Positions 8,675 through 17,520 of a DNA stretch of 64,000 nt are shown one piece after another. The notes under the pieces are model-generated. The model was not told the origin of the DNA, did no database searches, and saw only the letters and a list, made by a program, of their open reading frames with translations. The stretch comes from Pseudomonas kilonensis (GTDB lineage Bacteria; Pseudomonadota; Gammaproteobacteria; Pseudomonadales; Pseudomonadaceae). Each line of letters opens with the position of its first letter. The first letter of the stretch is position 1. The translations under genes were made by a program, and so were the position numbers. The stretch spans positions 1-64,000 of the forward strand of contig NZ_LHVH01000023.1 in assembly GCF_001269885.1 (NCBI RefSeq), read 5' to 3'.

Positions 8675-11098
8675 ATGATTCGGCACGATAAAGGATTCAA
8701 TCGGCTGTTCAACGCTGTGTGGATATCAGCCCCCTTCCTGTTACCCGTCCCGGCCGCCATGGCCGCTTGCACGCTGACGCCAACCGCAGGCGATGACGCT
8801 TATGTCTGCGACAGCGGCACCAGTCCTGGGCTGACAGACCTGTCGGGTAACAACAGCCTGACCATGCCCGCCAACGGCAGTGGCGTCATTAGCGGCGACG
8901 TCACGTTTGGCACCGGCGTCGACCGCATCGTGATCAATGCCAACGGCGTGATTGACGGCGATGTCCAGCAAGGCTCCGGCGTGGACGACTTCATCATGAA
9001 TGGCGGCAGGATCCTGTCCCTGGCACAAGGTGACGGTCTCGATACGTTCTTGATGACCGGCGGCACTATCGTCGACGCGTTCGAAGACGGCGACGTCGCG
9101 ACGATGACCGACGGCACCATTGGCCGGGTCGACATGAAACTCGATGACAACGTTTTCGATATGTCCGGTGGAAATATCATCGGCAACCTGGTGACCGGTT
9201 TCGGCCAGGACACCATCATCCTCGCCGCAGGACGCATCGGCGGCAATGTCAGCGTCAGCGGCGGCAATGACAGCATTACCGTCAGCGGTGGCGAAATCAT
9301 CGGCGAGGTCCGGGCCAGTGCCGGCGATGACCAGTTGCAGTGGAGCGGCGGCCTCATTCATTCGGCCATTTTGATGGGCGACGGCAACGACACGGCGCTG
9401 TTGAGCAACCTCGATGAAAGCCTGCTCGCCACCACGCCCAGCCTGAACGGAGGGTTGGGCCAGGACGTCTTGACGTTCAGCGGCAGCACCTCCAGCTCCG
9501 GCGCCCGCTACCTCAACTTGGAAACGATCAACCTCACCCAAGGCTCGCAACTGGACCTTGACGACACCCTGACCTTGGGGGACAGCGCCACCGCCACCGG
9601 GACGCTCAACATAGAATCCGGCAGCACGCTAACATCGACCCAAGGCGTCATTGCCCCTTTTACTGCCGGTCAGTTGGCGACGCTCAACAATGCCGGCGCC
9701 GTAGACCTCACCCAGGGCAACACCCGCACCAACGACACCCTCACTGTCCAGGGCAACTACGTCGGTAACAATGGCCAGTTGCGCCTGCAAACGGTACTCG
9801 GCGCCGACGACTCCCCCAGCGACAAGCTGGTGGTCAATGGCGGGACACTCACCGGCAGTACCGCCATCACGGTCACGAACCTGGGCGGTACGGGCGCACA
9901 GACGGCTCAGGATGGCATCGAAGTGGTCCAGGCCCAAGGGGGCGCGGTCAGTGATAGCGGCGCCTTTTCGCTGGCACAATCGGTCTCGGCCGGGGCATTC
10001 GATTACCGCTTGTTCAAGGGCGGCGTAACCGGCAATGAAAACAACTGGTACCTGCGTTCCACTGTGGTCGCCGGACCGGTAGCGGCGCCCAGCCCGACGT
10101 TGCCCGTACTGCCGGTCGCAGTACCCGGCGCAGCGCCCATTCCTCTGTACCGGCCGGAAGTGCCGACCTGGTCGGTATTGCCCCCGGCAGCGGCACAACT
10201 GACCCTGATGGCCCTGGGCACGTTCCATGACCGCCAGGGCGACCAGCGCCTGCTCACGGAAAACGGCGCGTTCGGTGCGGGCTGGGGCCGGGTCTATGGC
10301 AAGGATCTGGATCAAACCTGGGCCGGCACGGTGACGCCGCGGTTCGATGGGTCGATCAAGGGCTTCCAGGTGGGCAATGACCTGTACAGTTCGCCGCTGT
10401 CCAGTGGACAGACCCAGCGCATTGGTTTCTTCGTCGGCCATACCGAATTGAACGGTAACGTCGATGGGTTCAACCTGGGTTTCGAAGGCCGACGCGCCGG
10501 CAAGATAGAACTCGACGGCGACAGCTACGGGCTCTACTGGACGCTCACCGACCCCACTGGCGGCTACGTCGACGCCGTGGTGATGGGCACGCGACTGGAC
10601 GGCGACAACCGCTCCGAACGCGGCCTGAAAATCGATAATCGCGGGCACGCCCTGACCCTTTCGGCGGAAGCCGGTTACCCCTTCGCGGTGGCCGCCGACT
10701 GGGTCCTCGAACCCCAGGTGCAGATCATCCACCAGAAGGTCTCCCTGGACACGCAAGACGACGGCGTGTCCAAGGTCGAGTTCGATTCCGACAGTGCCTG
10801 GACCGGCCGTCTCGGCGCTCGCCTCAAGGGCCGCTACCAGGTCAGCGGCATGCCCGTGGAGCCGTATCTGCGCGCCAACCTCTGGCACACGTTTTCCGGC
10901 ACCGATACGGTGACGTTCGACGACACTGAGCGGGTCGAGACCCAGCAGCGCGCGTCCACCGGCGACCTGGGTGTCGGCGTCATCGTGAGCCTGGCACCCA
11001 CGGTCAGCGTCTACGCCGCAGCGGACTACAGCAACAACCTCGACAGCCTTCAGCAACGCAGTGTGTCGGGCAATCTCGGTGTACGGATCAGCTGGTAG
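8675..11098 (+). CDS. autotransporter with beta-helical passenger and C-terminal beta-barrel
   Basis: 807 residues. A Sec signal peptide (positive MIRHDK start, hydrophobic core, AMA-AC cleavage near residue 30) is followed by a passenger (about 35-270) of short imperfect repeats such as GDGLDTFLMTGGTI and GGNDSITVSGGEI, as expected for a beta-solenoid, then a less repetitive stretch. A Pro-rich linker (about 465-510) leads into the autotransporter barrel (about 525-807; FGAGWGRVYGKDLDQ, then GVRISW with terminal aromatic). The barrel inserts via BAM in the outer membrane and the passenger is presented at the surface. No protease triad or RGD motif was seen. A paralogue of the barrel follows at 11393. 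Confidence 0.88.
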   Translation: MIRHDKGFNRLFNAVWISAPFLLPVPAAMAACTLTPTAGDDAYVCDSGTSPGLTDLSGNNSLTMPANGSGVISGDVTFGTGVDRIVINANGVIDGDVQQGSGVDDFIMNGGRILSLAQGDGLDTFLMTGGTIVDAFEDGDVATMTDGTIGRVDMKLDDNVFDMSGGNIIGNLVTGFGQDTIILAAGRIGGNVSVSGGNDSITVSGGEIIGEVRASAGDDQLQWSGGLIHSAILMGDGNDTALLSNLDESLLATTPSLNGGLGQDVLTFSGSTSSSGARYLNLETINLTQGSQLDLDDTLTLGDSATATGTLNIESGSTLTSTQGVIAPFTAGQLATLNNAGAVDLTQGNTRTNDTLTVQGNYVGNNGQLRLQTVLGADDSPSDKLVVNGGTLTGSTAITVTNLGGTGAQTAQDGIEVVQAQGGAVSDSGAFSLAQSVSAGAFDYRLFKGGVTGNENNWYLRSTVVAGPVAAPSPTLPVLPVAVPGAAPIPLYRPEVPTWSVLPPAAAQLTLMALGTFHDRQGDQRLLTENGAFGAGWGRVYGKDLDQTWAGTVTPRFDGSIKGFQVGNDLYSSPLSSGQTQRIGFFVGHTELNGNVDGFNLGFEGRRAGKIELDGDSYGLYWTLTDPTGGYVDAVVMGTRLDGDNRSERGLKIDNRGHALTLSAEAGYPFAVAADWVLEPQVQIIHQKVSLDTQDDGVSKVEFDSDSAWTGRLGARLKGRYQVSGMPVEPYLRANLWHTFSGTDTVTFDDTERVETQQRASTGDLGVGVIVSLAPTVSVYAAADYSNNLDSLQQRSVSGNLGVRISW

Positions 11099-11150
11099 GC
11101 AGGTTCTGCGACGATGATTTGACGCCCAAATACTCGCCTTAATAACCAAT

Positions 11151-11181
11151 TGAAATCAGCATCTTATTGACGCTGATTTCA
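11151..11181 (+). terminator. stem-loop downstream of autotransporter gene
   Basis: TGAAATCAGC and GCTGATTTCA form a perfect 10-bp stem around an 11-nt loop, 52 bp after the autotransporter stop. The following bases (TCTTGCCATTC) are only mildly T-rich, so this is a possible terminator rather than a clear intrinsic one. Confidence 0.4.
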
Positions 11182-11392
11182 TCTTGCCATTCATCGTTCA
11201 TTTTCTTGACGCGCCGCCATCGGTCTTCTTGACTACACCGTACTACCCCCGGAAGTACAGTCAGGGGCAGGCCTCTGGAACCCGCCAAGACGGGCCGCCA
11301 AAGGCTTGCCTCAATCCATTCGGTCGCCCCTCATTCGGGGTAGGAGAGACGCCAAAAAGCGAGAAACGCATGCGATTGCAAGGCAGGCCCCC

Positions 11393-12310
11393 ATGAAAAC
11401 TTCCCTCCGTCCGCAAGATATCTCCACCGCCACCCTCCACACCCTCTCCACTTCGTTGTTGCTGCTTTCCTCCATGGAGGTACAGGCCTGGCCTGCCGAG
11501 GAGACAGTGCAGCCCTGGTATGGCCGAGCACAGTCCGACAACCTCAATACCGCATTCATCGGCAGTGACCCCGCCTCCGGCAAGAGCCCCGCCCTGTTCA
11601 CATTGCGAAACGACAGCGGCCATACCCAGCGCATGGGCCTGATCAGCGGGCAAAACCAGATCATTTCAACGGGAAGTGGCCAGCTGGTAACGCCTGCGAT
11701 GGCCGAACCGGGCAAAGATGCCCTGAACCTGACAGGCTCGAGCCTCGGCGCCTATTGGAGCCTGACCGGCCCCGCCGGCTGGCACGTGGACCTGAGCGCC
11801 AGCGGCGGCCGGGTCAATGGCTACAGCCGCACCGAACAAGGCCAGCGCCAGGCCAGCGAAGGCAATGCCGTGACGCTGTCGGTCGAGGGCGGCTTTCCGA
11901 TTGGCATCGGGACCCACTGGGTCGTCGAACCCCAGGCGCAGTTGATCAACCAGCGCATCACCCTCGACACACCGAATGCCGAAAGCGGCACCGGCAATGA
12001 ACTGAACAGCTGGAGTGGCCGCGTCGGCGCACGACTCAAAGGTAATTACCAAGTCAACGGTCTCGGCATGGAGCCCTATGTGCGAACCAACCTGTGGCAT
12101 ACGGTCCAGAGCGCCGATACCTTGTCCCTGGATAAGGTCGACAAGATCAGCAGCAGCCGAAAGTCCTCCACCGTCGAAGTCGGCCTGGGCCTGGTGGCCC
12201 GGGTCACGCCGGCGGTAAGCCTGTATGTCAGTGCCGATTACAGCAGTGACGTCGACGACAACGACCTCAACGGCATCATTACCAGCATGGGGGTGCGGAT
12301 GCGCTGGTGA
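11393..12310 (+). CDS. autotransporter-barrel protein lacking a passenger domain
   Basis: 305 residues from ATG 11393. An in-frame TTG lies upstream at 11306 but MKTSLRPQD followed by a hydrophobic stretch and VQA-WP gives a proper signal peptide. After about 40 residues the protein aligns with the barrel of the preceding autotransporter: compare RVGARLKGNYQV with RLGARLKGRYQV, MEPYVRTNLWHT with VEPYLRANLWHT, and the last residues GVRMRW with GVRISW. There is no room for a passenger. It may be a decayed duplicate, a partner porin, or a stand-alone outer-membrane barrel. The reading frame is intact, which argues against simple decay. Confidence 0.8.
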   Translation: MKTSLRPQDISTATLHTLSTSLLLLSSMEVQAWPAEETVQPWYGRAQSDNLNTAFIGSDPASGKSPALFTLRNDSGHTQRMGLISGQNQIISTGSGQLVTPAMAEPGKDALNLTGSSLGAYWSLTGPAGWHVDLSASGGRVNGYSRTEQGQRQASEGNAVTLSVEGGFPIGIGTHWVVEPQAQLINQRITLDTPNAESGTGNELNSWSGRVGARLKGNYQVNGLGMEPYVRTNLWHTVQSADTLSLDKVDKISSSRKSSTVEVGLGLVARVTPAVSLYVSADYSSDVDDNDLNGIITSMGVRMRW

Positions 12311-12344
12311 GCCATTGATACTCCAATGCTACGCCCGCTGGCCC

Positions 12345-12461
12345 TGTAGGAGCTGCCGAGCGAAGCGAGGCTGCGATCTTTTGATCTTTCGCTTGGGACT
12401 CAAGTGCCTGGGGAAAGATCGCAGCCTCGCTGCACTCGTCAGCTCCTACACAGCTCCTACA
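12345..12461. repeat. second-type REP pair (TGTAGGAGCTGC family)
   Basis: TGTAGGAGCTGCCGAGCGA followed by GGCTGCGATCTTT is mirrored by AAAGATCGCAGCCTCGCTG and AGCTCCTACA, then a short extra copy CAGCTCCTACA. This is a different REP family from the GTGGGAGC elements elsewhere in the window. It fills much of the 284-bp gap before the gapN-like gene. Confidence 0.8.
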
Positions 12462-12594
12462 CCGCGCCTACATAAACACGGCGCAAGCAATCTGCCGCCA
12501 CTTAAAAAACACCTCCATTAAGGCGTATAACGCTAAAAGCGATTTATACCTGCAAGCCGTCTGCCCTGGCTCATTTCATTGATGGAGTAACGAC

Positions 12595-14220
12595 ATGACC
12601 ACAGCCCCCTTCCTCGCCAACCTGTTTCCCGGCGCCGCCGACATCCCGCAGGCCTACCGCCTCGAAGGCCGGATCGAACAGCGCGAATACCTCGTCGACG
12701 GCGTCCTGCAAACCTGGCAAGGGCCACTGGCCGTCGTCCGCAGCCCCGTTTACCTGACGGGTGAGCTGGGCGATGAGCAAGTGATTCTCGGCAGCACACC
12801 GCTGCTGGACGCCGAAACCGCCCTCACCGCCCTGGACGCTGCCGTGCGGGCTTACGATCGCGGCCAGGGCCAGTGGCCCACGATGCGCGTCGCCGAGCGC
12901 ATCCGCCACGTGGAAACCTTCCTGGCGCGCATGCGCGAGCAACGCGAGGCCGTGGTCAAGTTGCTGATGTGGGAGATTGGCAAGAACCTCAAGGATTCCC
13001 AGAAGGAATTCGACCGCACCTGCGACTACATCGTCGACACCATCAACGCCCTCAAGGAGCTGGACCGCCGCTCCAGCCGCTTCGAGCTGGAACAGGACAC
13101 CCTCGGGCAGATCCGCCGCGTGCCCCTGGGCGTGGCCTTGTGCATGGGCCCCTACAACTACCCGCTGAACGAAACCTTCACCACGCTGATCCCGGCCTTG
13201 ATCATGGGCAACACCGTGGTGTTCAAGCCGGCCAAGCTCGGCGTCCTGCTGGTGCGACCGTTGCTCGAAGCCTTCCGCGACAGCTTCCCGGCAGGCGTGA
13301 TCAACGTGATCTACGGCAGCGGCCGCGAAACTGTCAGCGCGCTGATGGCCAGCGGCAAGATCGACATCTTCGCCTTTATCGGCACCAACAAGGCGGCCAG
13401 TGACCTGAAGAAGCTTCACCCGCGACCACACCGCCTGCGTGCCGCCCTGGGCCTGGATGCGAAGAACCCCGGGCTGGTGCTGCCGGAGGTCGACCTGGAC
13501 AACGCGGTCAACGAGGCGCTGACCGGCTCGCTGTCATTCAACGGCCAGCGCTGCACGGCGCTGAAAATCCTGTTTGTCCATGAAGATGTGGCGCCGGCGT
13601 TCATCGAGAAGTTCAACGCCAGGCTCGCCAGCCTGAAACCCGGCATGCCCTGGGAGGACGGTGTGGCGCTGACGCCGTTGCCCGAAGCGAGCAAGGTCGA
13701 TTACTTGCATTCGCTGGTCGCCGATGCACTCGCCAAGGGTGCAGAAGTGAAGAATGCCCATGGCGGCGAATCGCGCAGCTCGTTCTTCTACCCGGCGGTG
13801 CTGTACCCGGTGAACACCGCGATGCGGGTCTACCATGAGGAACAGTTCGGCCCGGTCGTGCCCATCGTGCCGTACCGCGACCTCAATACCGTAATCGATT
13901 ACGTACTGGAGTCCGACTTCGGCCAGCAGCTCAGCATTTTCGGCACCAACCCGGCACAAGTCGGCAAGCTGGTGGACACCTTCGCCAACCAGGTCGGCCG
14001 CATCAACATCAACGCCCAGTGCCAGCGTGGCCCGGACACGTTCCCGTTCAATGGCCGGAAGAATTCGGCCGAGGGTACCTTGTCGGTCCACGATGCGCTG
14101 CGCACCTTTTCCATCCGCACGCTGGTGGCGACCAAGTTCCAAGACAGCAACAAGGCGTTGATCAGCGACATTATCCGAGAGCGGGATTCCAACTTCCTGA
14201 CCACTGACTACATCTTCTGA
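12595..14220 (+). CDS. gapN: aldehyde dehydrogenase, NADP-dependent glyceraldehyde-3-phosphate dehydrogenase type
   Basis: 541 residues, ALDH superfamily. By overall resemblance to Pseudomonas proteins annotated as non-phosphorylating GAPDH it would oxidise glyceraldehyde-3-phosphate to 3-phosphoglycerate with NADP. Visible features are the catalytic Cys in FNGQRCTALK (about residue 319), the oxyanion-type Asn in MGPYNYPLNE (about 185) and the cofactor segment GNTVVFKPAK. The usual ELGGK segment carrying the general-base Glu reads AALGLDAKNP, so the Glu appears replaced by Ala and there is a short insertion. The gene is preceded by a REP element and is convergent with an EamA transporter gene. 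Confidence 0.8.
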   Translation: MTTAPFLANLFPGAADIPQAYRLEGRIEQREYLVDGVLQTWQGPLAVVRSPVYLTGELGDEQVILGSTPLLDAETALTALDAAVRAYDRGQGQWPTMRVAERIRHVETFLARMREQREAVVKLLMWEIGKNLKDSQKEFDRTCDYIVDTINALKELDRRSSRFELEQDTLGQIRRVPLGVALCMGPYNYPLNETFTTLIPALIMGNTVVFKPAKLGVLLVRPLLEAFRDSFPAGVINVIYGSGRETVSALMASGKIDIFAFIGTNKAASDLKKLHPRPHRLRAALGLDAKNPGLVLPEVDLDNAVNEALTGSLSFNGQRCTALKILFVHEDVAPAFIEKFNARLASLKPGMPWEDGVALTPLPEASKVDYLHSLVADALAKGAEVKNAHGGESRSSFFYPAVLYPVNTAMRVYHEEQFGPVVPIVPYRDLNTVIDYVLESDFGQQLSIFGTNPAQVGKLVDTFANQVGRININAQCQRGPDTFPFNGRKNSAEGTLSVHDALRTFSIRTLVATKFQDSNKALISDIIRERDSNFLTTDYIF

Positions 14221-14238
14221 TCCACGCCCGAACATGGG

Positions 14239-15132
14239 CTACGACAGGGCTGGGCGCCGCGATTTGATACCCCAGCCCTGTTGCATGCCGGCAGCCGCCA
14301 GCAGGATCGCCGCCACGCCCAGCCATTGCAGCGGCTCCAGGCGATGGCCGAAGGCAAACCAGTCGACGAAGATCGCCGCAATCGGATAGATGAACGACAG
14401 CGCCCCGGTCAATGCAGTTGGCAAGCGTTGTATGGCGCTGTACAGCAACACGTACATCACGCCGGTGTGCACCATGCCCAGGGTCAGCAGGCTGGCCCAG
14501 GCTTCGGTTTGCTGCGGCAACGCCGAGAAGTTCGCCCAGGGCGCCAGCAGCAACACCCCGGTGCTGACCTGGATCAGCGCGATCAGATGAGGCGGCGTGC
14601 CGGTCAGGCGCTTGATGATCAACGCCGCGATGGCGTACAGCAATGCGGCCCCCAGCGCCAAGGCAATGCCCAGCAGATAGTCGCCGCCGCCCTGCCCTTG
14701 CTCACCATGGGCACTGACGATGGCCAGCATTCCGAGAAACGACACCGCCAGCCAGAACAGCTTCTGCGCGGTGATTTTTTCCCCCAGGAATAACGCCGCC
14801 AGCCCCACCAACATGAACGGCTGGACGTTGTACACCGCCGTGCCGATGGCAATCGAGGCGCGGGAATAAGAAGCAAACAACAACACCCAGTTGCCGACGA
14901 TCGCCACACCGCTGAGTACCGCCAGCAGGAACGTGGTACGGGTGAGAATGCCGGGGCGCAAAAAGCCGAAACCGGCGCAGATCAGCAGCAAGGTCACGGC
15001 GCCGAACACGCAGCGCCAGAACACCACATCCAGCACCGGCAGGCCGGAAACCAGCACGAACCAACCAATGGTTCCGGAGATCAGCATGGCGGCAGTCATT
15101 TCCAGCGAACCGCGGCGTAAGGTCTTGTCCAT
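14239..15132 (-). CDS. EamA/DMT-family transporter
   Basis: 297 residues with about ten hydrophobic segments in two EamA repeats, the first after MDKTLRRGSLEMTAAM and the second beginning near residue 155. DMT transporters of this type export amino acids or other metabolites across the inner membrane; the substrate is not evident. The gene is divergent from an Lrp/AsnC-type regulator with 133 bp between start codons, an arrangement common for Lrp-controlled amino-acid exporters, which supports an amino-acid substrate by inference only. It converges with gapN, with an 18-bp gap. Confidence 0.88.
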   Translation of the reverse strand: MDKTLRRGSLEMTAAMLISGTIGWFVLVSGLPVLDVVFWRCVFGAVTLLLICAGFGFLRPGILTRTTFLLAVLSGVAIVGNWVLLFASYSRASIAIGTAVYNVQPFMLVGLAALFLGEKITAQKLFWLAVSFLGMLAIVSAHGEQGQGGGDYLLGIALALGAALLYAIAALIIKRLTGTPPHLIALIQVSTGVLLLAPWANFSALPQQTEAWASLLTLGMVHTGVMYVLLYSAIQRLPTALTGALSFIYPIAAIFVDWFAFGHRLEPLQWLGVAAILLAAAGMQQGWGIKSRRPALS

Positions 15133-15265
15133 CTTCAGGCTCCTTCAGCAAGTGGGCACAGTATGCCGAGCGGACCGGGGTCTTCTCCATGGCTTGAAAA
15201 AGGCTAAACTGCGATTCGACCTTTTTTATCAAGGCAACTTCACACATTCGCCTAATGGAGTTGAT

Positions 15266-15703
15266 ATGACTGACGATATTGATCAGATCCTCATCAGTGC
15301 CCTGATGGAAGATTCCCGACGCTCCCTCAAGGCCCTGGCAAACCTCAGTGGCCTGTCCTCCCCCAGTGTCGCCGAGCGCCTTCGCCGGCTCGAAGAACGT
15401 GGCGTGCTCAGGGGCTACACCGTCGAGGTGGACCCCAAGTGCTTTGGCTATCAACTCCAGGCCATCGTGCGTATTCGCCCGCTGCCGGGGCAGTTGCAGG
15501 AAGTGGAGCGGCAGATCCAGGCCATCGCGCAATTCACCGAATGCGACAAGGTGACCGGCGACGACTGCTTCATCGCCCGCCTGCACGTGCGCTCGATGGA
15601 ACAGCTGGATACCTTGCTGGACAAACTCAATGTCCATGCCGAGACCAATACAGCCATCGTCAAGAAGACGCCGGTCAAGCGGCGGTTGCCGCCGATGGCG
15701 TAG
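15266..15703 (+). CDS. Lrp/AsnC family transcriptional regulator
   Basis: 145 residues from ATG 15266, the start that gives the canonical N-terminus (MTDDIDQILISALMEDSRRS) behind ATGGAG; the frame is open far upstream but reads through the divergent promoter region. The helix-turn-helix spans about residues 20-45 (LKALANLSGLSSPSVAERLRR) and the RAM ligand-binding domain about 65-140 (VTGDDCFIARLHV). It probably controls the divergent EamA exporter and itself in response to an amino acid. It is followed by a REP pair. Confidence 0.9.
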   Translation: MTDDIDQILISALMEDSRRSLKALANLSGLSSPSVAERLRRLEERGVLRGYTVEVDPKCFGYQLQAIVRIRPLPGQLQEVERQIQAIAQFTECDKVTGDDCFIARLHVRSMEQLDTLLDKLNVHAETNTAIVKKTPVKRRLPPMA

Positions 15704-15737
15704 GCATTTGCCTGGATTGAGTGAACACTTTATCCCT

Positions 15738-15827
15738 GTGGGAGCGGGCTTGCTCGCGAAGGCGATGTCACAGTCGACGAAGATGTTGAATGTACTGGCC
15801 CCCTTCGCGAGCAAGCCCGCTCCCACA
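15738..15827. repeat. REP/BIME-type inverted repeat
   Basis: GTGGGAGCGGGCTTGCTCGCGAAGG at the left is mirrored by CCTTCGCGAGCAAGCCCGCTCCCAC at the right with about 39 bp between, a perfect 25-bp inverted repeat between the convergent Lrp and CxxCH-protein genes. Confidence 0.88.
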
Positions 15828-15829
15828 AG

Positions 15830-15861
15830 AAACCCGGCCTCGGCGCCTGTCCGAGGCCGGG
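15830..15861 (-). terminator. intrinsic terminator of the CxxCH-protein gene
   Basis: On the minus strand CCCGGCCTCGG, a 7-nt loop and CCGAGGCCGGG form a perfect 11-bp GC-rich stem, followed by TTTCTTG. It lies 6 bp after the stop at 15868. This is a convincing rho-independent terminator. Confidence 0.8.
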
Positions 15862-15867
15862 GGTACG

Positions 15868-17217
15868 CTACTGAAGCTCTTCCAGGTCAGGGCTGCGTTG
15901 TACTTTGAACACCTCTTGTTCAGGCGCATCGCTGGCCTTCATCAGGTTAAGCGATTTTACGTTGGTACAAGCATTCTTGCCGTCGGCATAGATGCCGCTG
16001 TGGTTGCATTTCCAGTCATAGAAGTTGGCCAGGGCACCGGACAATTGCAGGCTGTAATCGGTGCTCCGAGTACCCGGCGAAAACGGCTGCCCGGCCGGGA
16101 TGTTCTGGAACCACTTCATCCATTCGTCGCTCCCCACCGGTGGCGGGTTGGGTTGGAAGGTCGGATTCATCGGCGCCAGTTGCTGGTACTCAGCGGTCAT
16201 ATGGCAACTCAGGCAGGACGCCTGGGGATTGTCCACGGGGCCGTTGAGGCGGCCGTTCCAGCCCAGGTGGGTCGGTGGCAGCTCCTTGGTGTTGGCATTG
16301 ATCGCGGTCTGCTTCAGCGCCGGGTTGATCTTGGTTTCAGTCGGCGTCGGGTTGGTGAACGCGTTACCGTTCTCCTTGGGATCGTTCCCCCACATGATCC
16401 CCACTGGCACCAGGTTGTCCCAGCCCGATTTACCGGTCATCGCACCGTTGTACTGGAAGGTACCGAACAACCAGCCGGTTTCTTTCACGCGCGTGTCCCG
16501 GACGGCAATGTCCATCTGAATCAACGCGACTTTAGTGATGGCACGTTTGGTTGAGTAGAAGTCCTTGGCGGTGTAGGCACTCCAGAGCACCGGATTGACC
16601 AGCGAGGGCACCGTATTGATATCGATGTCTGCGAACAACGCCTTGCACACCACTGTGCCATTGGGAAATCCCTTTGGTTGCGAGGTGTAGCTCGGATCAG
16701 GATTCTGCGGGTCCTTCCAGACCTGGCCGATGGTGTACGCCCCTATATCGTTATAGATGCCGACCGCGTAGGTCTGGCCATTCCCGGTTTGGGTACTCGC
16801 CAACTGTTTGGGCTGGATCGGCGCCTCTTTGGTCAGCCCGTGAATAGCTTCACGACCGTTGGGGCCATAGTGCTGCCAGGGCATGTGATACCACTGACGA
16901 ACCTTGTTTTTCTGCACGTCCCAGGCGACTTCCGTGTTGCCCTCCAGGCAATATTTTTTCACCTCGTTCATATAGGTGCGCCAGGTTTCAAAGTCATTGC
17001 TGAAATTGGCGGGCAACTGCTTGAAAAACGCCGGCATCGAAGACGGGCCCGGCGCCACGGCGGGGTAGTTCTGACTGAGCCGGAAAAATGGGGAAGGATA
17101 CGAACTCTTGGGCGGCGCGAAGCCGTAATCAGGGAACGTTCCAGCCTGGGCGCCAACCATGGACAACGCGCCTGTCAGGGCCAGCAGTGCAGCGGTCTTT
17201 CCTTGGGGATGGTTCAT
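15868..17217 (-). CDS. exported protein with a single CxxCH heme-binding motif
   Basis: 449 residues. A clear Sec signal (MNHPQGKTAALLALTGALSM, cleavage after AQA near residue 26) predicts a periplasmic protein. A single CLSCH motif lies near residue 335, just after DNPQAS, and could bind one c-type heme; a Met-rich stretch follows (MTAEYQQLAPMNPTF), which may supply the sixth ligand. Other Cys occur near residues 93, 190 and 418-426. The protein is much longer than a typical small cytochrome c and I do not recognise the rest. The ribosome site AAGGAGATATCG before the ATG is excellent, suggesting high expression. No redox partner gene is adjacent. Confidence 0.7.
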   Translation of the reverse strand: MNHPQGKTAALLALTGALSMVGAQAGTFPDYGFAPPKSSYPSPFFRLSQNYPAVAPGPSSMPAFFKQLPANFSNDFETWRTYMNEVKKYCLEGNTEVAWDVQKNKVRQWYHMPWQHYGPNGREAIHGLTKEAPIQPKQLASTQTGNGQTYAVGIYNDIGAYTIGQVWKDPQNPDPSYTSQPKGFPNGTVVCKALFADIDINTVPSLVNPVLWSAYTAKDFYSTKRAITKVALIQMDIAVRDTRVKETGWLFGTFQYNGAMTGKSGWDNLVPVGIMWGNDPKENGNAFTNPTPTETKINPALKQTAINANTKELPPTHLGWNGRLNGPVDNPQASCLSCHMTAEYQQLAPMNPTFQPNPPPVGSDEWMKWFQNIPAGQPFSPGTRSTDYSLQLSGALANFYDWKCNHSGIYADGKNACTNVKSLNLMKASDAPEQEVFKVQRSPDLEELQ

Positions 17218-17520
17218 CGATATCTCCTTATCGGGAGACGCCCGCCGTCCCAGCGAAGGGTTTAGCGATGCGCAGGGCCTCCTTCTGTTTCAGGCATTGG
17301 CACTATGCCAGACCTGCTCACGGTCCACGCTCAGCGACGTGACGCACCTCCTTGGCGCCCGCCAAGTGGGCACGGTCAGGCCTGGCTCTGGCAGCCGGGT
17401 GGGAACGTTATCGAGGGAGTGTGGCGAAGATTTCGCGCGATGATCGACCGATCAACCGCATGCCGACCTTGGCAATGCAATCCCTTGCCTTAGGTGTAGA
17501 TCATTTATCCAAAGGTGCCA
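17218..17520. other. 303-bp gap between two same-strand minus genes
   Basis: The stretch holds the ribosome site and presumably the promoter of the CxxCH-protein gene at its left end. I see no convincing small gene, REP pair or strong hairpin in the rest. Confidence 0.5.
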
